Under the pieces are notes generated by a model. That model saw only the letters and a program-made list of their open reading frames with translations, had not been told where the DNA came from and searched no databases. Of a stretch of 64,000 bases of DNA, positions 60,609 to 64,000 are shown one piece after another. Numbering within the stretch: the first letter of the stretch is position 1; every line of letters begins with the position of its first letter. The translations under genes were made by a program, and so were the position numbers. The DNA comes from Cupriavidus basilensis OR16 (GTDB taxonomy: Bacteria > Pseudomonadota > Gammaproteobacteria > Burkholderiales > Burkholderiaceae): positions 1 through 64,000 of the forward strand of contig NZ_AHJE01000030.1 in assembly GCF_000243095.1 (NCBI RefSeq). The letters are read 5' to 3'.

Positions 60609-61780
60609 CGCGAAGTCTCCCGGCCAAAGAACAAGCGCGTCTTGCGCGGCAGCAGCCCATCGGGGCGGAACAGCAGGATGGCGATCACCAGCGCCGCATA
60701 GAAGAGGAAACGGTACTCCTGGATGAACTGCAGCTTCTCCGGCAACACCAGCACGATGATTGCCGCCGGAATCAGGCCGACCGCATTGCCCAGGCCGCCC
60801 AGGATCACGATCGACAGCATCAGCAGCGAATCGGAGAACGTGAAGTTGTTCGGCGCCACGAAGCCGGTGATCATCCCGTACATGCTGCCCGCGATGCCCG
60901 CGAAGAAGTTGCCCAGCATGAAGGCCACGACCTTCCAGCGCGCGATATGCAGGCCGAAGGTGGCGGCGGCCGTCTCGTCCGTGCGCACCACGTCCATGCT
61001 CAGTCCCACCCACGAGCGCTCCAGCGCCTTCACCGTCGCGAAGACACCGGCGCAGATGCCGAGGCTGATCAAGGCATAGCTCACGTAAAACGACACGTCG
61101 ACGCCGGCCACGGTAAAGCCGTCGTTAAGCGCGTAACCAAAGATGGTCATGCCCGGCACCTGCAGGCCTTGCGGCCCGCCCAGCACGTCGTTGACTTCGA
61201 TGAATGTCTTGAACAGGATGCCGAAGGCGATGGTCACCAAGGCTGCATAGTGGCCACGCGTGCGCAGCACCGGCGTGATCAGCATCGAGCCGACCAGCGC
61301 CGCGATCACGCCCGAGATGACGATGATCAGCAAGTGCGGAATGCCGGTGTGCATGGCCATCACGGCAGTGGCATAGCTGCCGATGCCAAAGAACGCCGCG
61401 CCCGCGAAGTTGGCCACGCCGGAGAAACCGAACTGCAGCGTCAGGCCGAGGCAGGCTGTGGTGTACAGCAGCACGGAGCAGATCATCAACAGCGCGAAGT
61501 GCGCATCGTAGAAGGCGGCGATCAACGCCAGCGTGCCGCCCACGGCCCACAAGCGGGCCAGGCCGGGACGGCTGGCGCCAGCCTCCTCGAGCGAGCGGTT
61601 GGCGCCCAGCTTGCGGCCGCCAATGACCGCCACGATGGCAACGGCCAGCAAGATGGCCACGCTCAGCTGTGACTCCGCATGCAGGAACAACCACATGTAG
61701 ACGGTAAGCGCGATGCCGGCCAGCGCCAGCACCACAGCGGGATGACGCTGGCTCGATGTGTGACTCTTCATGGTGTTCAT
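60605..61780 (-). CDS. livM: Branched-chain amino acid type ABC transporter permease LivM
   Basis: A 391-residue inner-membrane permease. After an N-terminal extension with several helices come the LivM core motifs LTLQFGFSGVANFAGAAFFG, LRTRGHYAALVTIAFGILFK and AGSMYGMITGFVAPNNFTFS, then MLSIVILGGLGNAVGLIPAA. I chose the ATG at 61780; an ATG at 61771 and a GTG-type extension to 61798 are alternatives. It follows livH directly (4 bases) and overlaps livG. It forms the channel with LivH. Confidence 0.93.
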   Translation of the reverse strand: MNTMKSHTSSQRHPAVVLALAGIALTVYMWLFLHAESQLSVAILLAVAIVAVIGGRKLGANRSLEEAGASRPGLARLWAVGGTLALIAAFYDAHFALLMICSVLLYTTACLGLTLQFGFSGVANFAGAAFFGIGSYATAVMAMHTGIPHLLIIVISGVIAALVGSMLITPVLRTRGHYAALVTIAFGILFKTFIEVNDVLGGPQGLQVPGMTIFGYALNDGFTVAGVDVSFYVSYALISLGICAGVFATVKALERSWVGLSMDVVRTDETAAATFGLHIARWKVVAFMLGNFFAGIAGSMYGMITGFVAPNNFTFSDSLLMLSIVILGGLGNAVGLIPAAIIVLVLPEKLQFIQEYRFLFYAALVIAILLFRPDGLLPRKTRLFFGRETSR

Positions 61781-61784
61781 AGTG

Positions 61785-62680
61785 TCAGACCCGCTCACTG
61801 GATTTTTCTGCGATCAGGCCGGTCGGCTTCCAGGCCATCAGCACGATGACGACGGCGAAAGCGAAGACATCCTTGTACGCGCTGGGGATATCCGGAATCA
61901 GCGCGGGCAAGGTGGCACTGCCAAGCACCTGCAGCGCGGCAAACAAGAAGCCGCCGAGGATGGCGCCGTAGATGTTCCCCAGCCCGCCGAGAATGGCCGC
62001 GGCAAAGCCGATCACGCCAAGCAGCAGCCCCACATTGAAGTTGATCTCGTTGTAGTACAGCCCGTTCATCACGCCCGCCAGCGCGGCCATGCCCGAGCCC
62101 AGCGCGAACGTCAGCAGCACCACCGCCTCGAAGTTGATGCCCATCAGCCGCGCCGTTTCGCCATCCTGCGCCACGGCGCGGATCGCCATGCCGAAACGGG
62201 TACGCGTAATCAGTAGATGCACGCCGACGATGATGGCAATGCCGGTAGCCAGCAGGATCAGGTTATCGGCACGCAGCGACAAGCTGCCCAGCTCGATGGA
62301 AGCCGTCGGCAGCAGCGCGGGGAAAGGCTTGGGGTTGGAGCCGTCGGGATAGAACAGCCGCACGGATTCGCGCATCACCGTGCCCAGCATCAGCGTGGCC
62401 AGCAGTGTATTGAGCGGTGCCGCCTTGCGCAGCGGCAGGATCAGGAATTTAGCAATCGCCGCGCCCAGCAGGCCGGTCACGCAGATCGCGCACAGCACCA
62501 CCGCCAGCAAGCGGATCCACGGCGACTGGATGTAGCAAACGCGCCGACCATCAGCGTATCGCCGTGCGAGAACTTGATCACATCAAGCACGCCGAAAAAC
62601 AGCGTAAATCCCACGGCGACCATGGCATAGATCATGCCGAGCATCAAACCGTTGAAAACGTATTGGCCAATCACACTCAT
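61785..62680 (-). pseudogene. livH: Branched-chain amino acid type ABC permease LivH, frameshifted
   Basis: The gene begins normally at 62680 (MSVIGQYVFNGLMLGMIYAM, FFGVLDVIKFSHGDTLMVGA) but shifts frame near 62535. The remainder (QSPWIRLLAVVLCAICVTGL to the stop at 61785) is in the next frame. It includes the LivH motifs PLNTLLATLMLGTVMRES and ILGGLGNIYGAILGGFLFAA. Adding one base to TTTGCTAC restores a continuous protein of about 298 residues with eight helices. Because the surrounding livK, livM, livG and livF are intact and a transporter without LivH would be dead, a sequencing error is at least as likely as inactivation. Confidence 0.85.
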
Positions 62681-62724
62681 CGAGTTCCCCTTTCCCCCAT
62701 CCTGACAAGAAGCCGGACGCCACG

Positions 62725-62750
62725 CGCGGCCGGCCACGGGCCGCCGCGCC
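62725..62750 (-). terminator. GC-rich hairpin between livK and livH
   Basis: GCGCGGCCGGCC (62725-62736) pairs with GGCCGCCGCGC (62740-62750) with one bulged base, in the 122-base gap after the receptor gene. There is no T-run. Such hairpins after a receptor gene at the head of an ABC operon typically stabilise the receptor transcript or cause partial termination, so that more receptor than permease is made. Confidence 0.55.
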
Positions 62751-62802
62751 TTGCGGCCGCGGGTCCGTGGATCGTGCTTCTCTGGTTCAACGCTTCGGTG
62801 AC

Positions 62803-63996
62803 TTACAGACCGGCGAGCTTCTTCTTGCCCTTGCCGTAGGTGCTGTCCTCCCAGATCACCCACTTGCCGTCCTCGACCACATACTTGGTCACCAGCGGCA
62901 CGATGTTCTGGCGATGGTCATCGAACGTAACCTTGCCGATGATGGTGTCGGCATCCTTGGTCACATTGAGCGTATCGCGCACCTTCTTGCGATCCGGCCC
63001 CACCTTCTCCACCGCATCCATGATCAGGTTGGCCGCGGCAAACGCAAACGGGCCATACGCCTCGGGCGGATCGCTGTACTTCTGCTGCGAATACTTGCCC
63101 GCGAAGAACAAGCCGCCAGGCAGCTTCTCCCACGGCGCGCCCTCGATAAAGGCCAGCGAGCCCTCGGCCTGCTCCTTGCCCGCGCCCTGGATATACGCAT
63201 CGGACTTGATGCCCGATGTCCCCTCGAACTGCGCCTTGATGCCCAGCTTCTCCATCTGCGTGCGGATGCGCACGCCCAGCGGCGTGAGGCCGCCAAAGTA
63301 GACGACGTCCGGCTTCAGCTCGCGGATCTTGGTCAGCTCCGTCGTGAAATCCTGCTGGTCCGCCGTCACGCCGAAGGTGCCCACCACCGTGCCGCCATCC
63401 TTCTTCAGGAACTCGCTGAAGTACTTGTTATGGCCTTTGCCGTAATCGGTGGTGTCATGGATGATCGCCCACTTCTTGTAGCCCAGGCCCGTCATGAACT
63501 TCGCGGCAACCTCGCTCTGGTTGATCATGGTGCCGTTGACGCGATGGATCTCCTTGAAGTTATTGCCGTAAGTGACATCCGGCAGCACCGCGCCCCACAC
63601 CACGGCCGGCATGCCAAAGCGGTTGTACACGCCAACCGTACCCATCGCCACGGCCGAACAGAAATGCGTCACCCCCGCCACGATGCTCTTGTCGGCAGCG
63701 ATCTTGGTCGCCACCTGCACGCCCACGTTGGGGCGGCACTCATCGTCCTGCGTGACCAGTTCATAGGTGTACTTCGACTTCGGGTCAGCATTGCGCAAGC
63801 GAACCGCCAGGTCGGCGGAGTTGCGCCCGCCCAGGCCGATGGAGGACACGCCGCCAGTCAGCGGGCCCACGAAGGCAATCTTGACGACATCCTTGGCGGC
63901 AGCCGGCGCGGACATCCCGGCCAACCCGGCCGAGGCCAGCAACACGGCTGCGGCAACTACGGTGTTCTTCTTGCGCACTCTCATCCCCTTCGACAC
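62803..63996 (-). CDS. livK: Branched-chain amino acid type ABC transporter substrate-binding protein LivK
   Basis: A periplasmic receptor of about 397 residues, possibly a little longer because its start lies at the window edge. The frame opens with GTG at 63996, and an ATG at 63984 begins MRVRKKNTVVAAAVLLASAG, a signal peptide ending in AAA. The type 1 periplasmic-binding fold is shown by VVKIAFVGPLTGGVSSIGLG, GVTHFCSAVAMGTVGVYNRF, AIIHDTTDYGKGHNKYFSEF and FGVTADQQDFTTELTKIREL. It is the first gene of the operon livK-livH-livM-livG-livF-amidase-carbamoylase-regulator. The ligand may be the amide or ureide degraded by those enzymes. Confidence 0.93.
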   Translation of the reverse strand: MSKGMRVRKKNTVVAAAVLLASAGLAGMSAPAAAKDVVKIAFVGPLTGGVSSIGLGGRNSADLAVRLRNADPKSKYTYELVTQDDECRPNVGVQVATKIAADKSIVAGVTHFCSAVAMGTVGVYNRFGMPAVVWGAVLPDVTYGNNFKEIHRVNGTMINQSEVAAKFMTGLGYKKWAIIHDTTDYGKGHNKYFSEFLKKDGGTVVGTFGVTADQQDFTTELTKIRELKPDVVYFGGLTPLGVRIRTQMEKLGIKAQFEGTSGIKSDAYIQGAGKEQAEGSLAFIEGAPWEKLPGGLFFAGKYSQQKYSDPPEAYGPFAFAAANLIMDAVEKVGPDRKKVRDTLNVTKDADTIIGKVTFDDHRQNIVPLVTKYVVEDGKWVIWEDSTYGKGKKKLAGL

Positions 63997-64000
63997 ATGG

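Overview
The window is high-GC DNA with the gene content of a metabolically versatile soil betaproteobacterium of the Burkholderiaceae, most likely Cupriavidus or a close relative. This rests on a Bug/TctC solute receptor, many LysR, GntR and MarR regulators beside catabolic genes, several MFS carriers and a beta-class glutathione transferase. It is an inference from gene families, not from a marker gene. No rRNA, tRNA, CRISPR array, prophage or complete insertion sequence was seen.

Layout. 1-8.4 kb: end of a response regulator, a Bug receptor, an EamA exporter divergent from its MarR regulator with two matching palindromes between them, a secreted M20 carboxypeptidase, a frameshifted chemoreceptor, and a fosmidomycin-resistance-type exporter divergent from an AraC regulator. 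8.6-17.3 kb: an M20D amidohydrolase, an FAH-family hydrolase beside a decayed GntR regulator, then a plus-strand run of MFS carrier, serine hydrolase, arylmalonate-decarboxylase-like protein, D-hydantoinase and a hydantoin-racemase-like protein lacking its cysteines. 17.3-30 kb: small regulator/enzyme pairs, including LysR/GST and TetR/DUF2855, a diiron-type metallo-beta-lactamase protein, a periplasmic glutathione peroxidase, a DHA2 exporter, a CBS protein and a deleted CDGSH gene. 30-37.6 kb: housekeeping-like genes (PagL-like, RIO kinase, DbpA helicase, DUF72, BNR-repeat/MoaD pair, glutathione peroxidase). 37.6-43.3 kb: two MFS carriers, a beta-keto acid cleavage enzyme, a dehydrogenase and a divergent GntR regulator around a perfect palindrome. 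43.4-53 kb: a polar amino acid type ABC transporter with a galactarate/altronate-type dehydratase, a GntR regulator with two DNA-binding domains, an M81 peptidase, a MazG-like enzyme and a carbamoylase. 53-64 kb: DUF445, an ADP-ribosylglycohydrolase behind a structured leader, and a Liv-type ABC operon that also encodes an amidase, a carbamoylase and an XRE-cupin regulator.

Theme. The window is unusually rich in enzymes that cut amide, ureide and carbamoyl bonds (four M20 proteins, a hydantoinase, an amidase, an FAH hydrolase, an M81 peptidase). Each tends to sit beside an importer and a dedicated regulator, which suggests scavenging of nitrogen-containing organic acids.

Integrity. Several otherwise well-conserved genes carry one single-base indel (chemoreceptor, LysR at 22 kb, carbamoylase at 57 kb, amidase, livH). 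Three others have real internal deletions (GntR at 11 kb, MFS at 23 kb, CDGSH at 28 kb). The indels may be uncorrected sequencing errors, but the deletions look genuine. Short tandem repeats with 7-12 base units are frequent at gene ends and in promoter regions.
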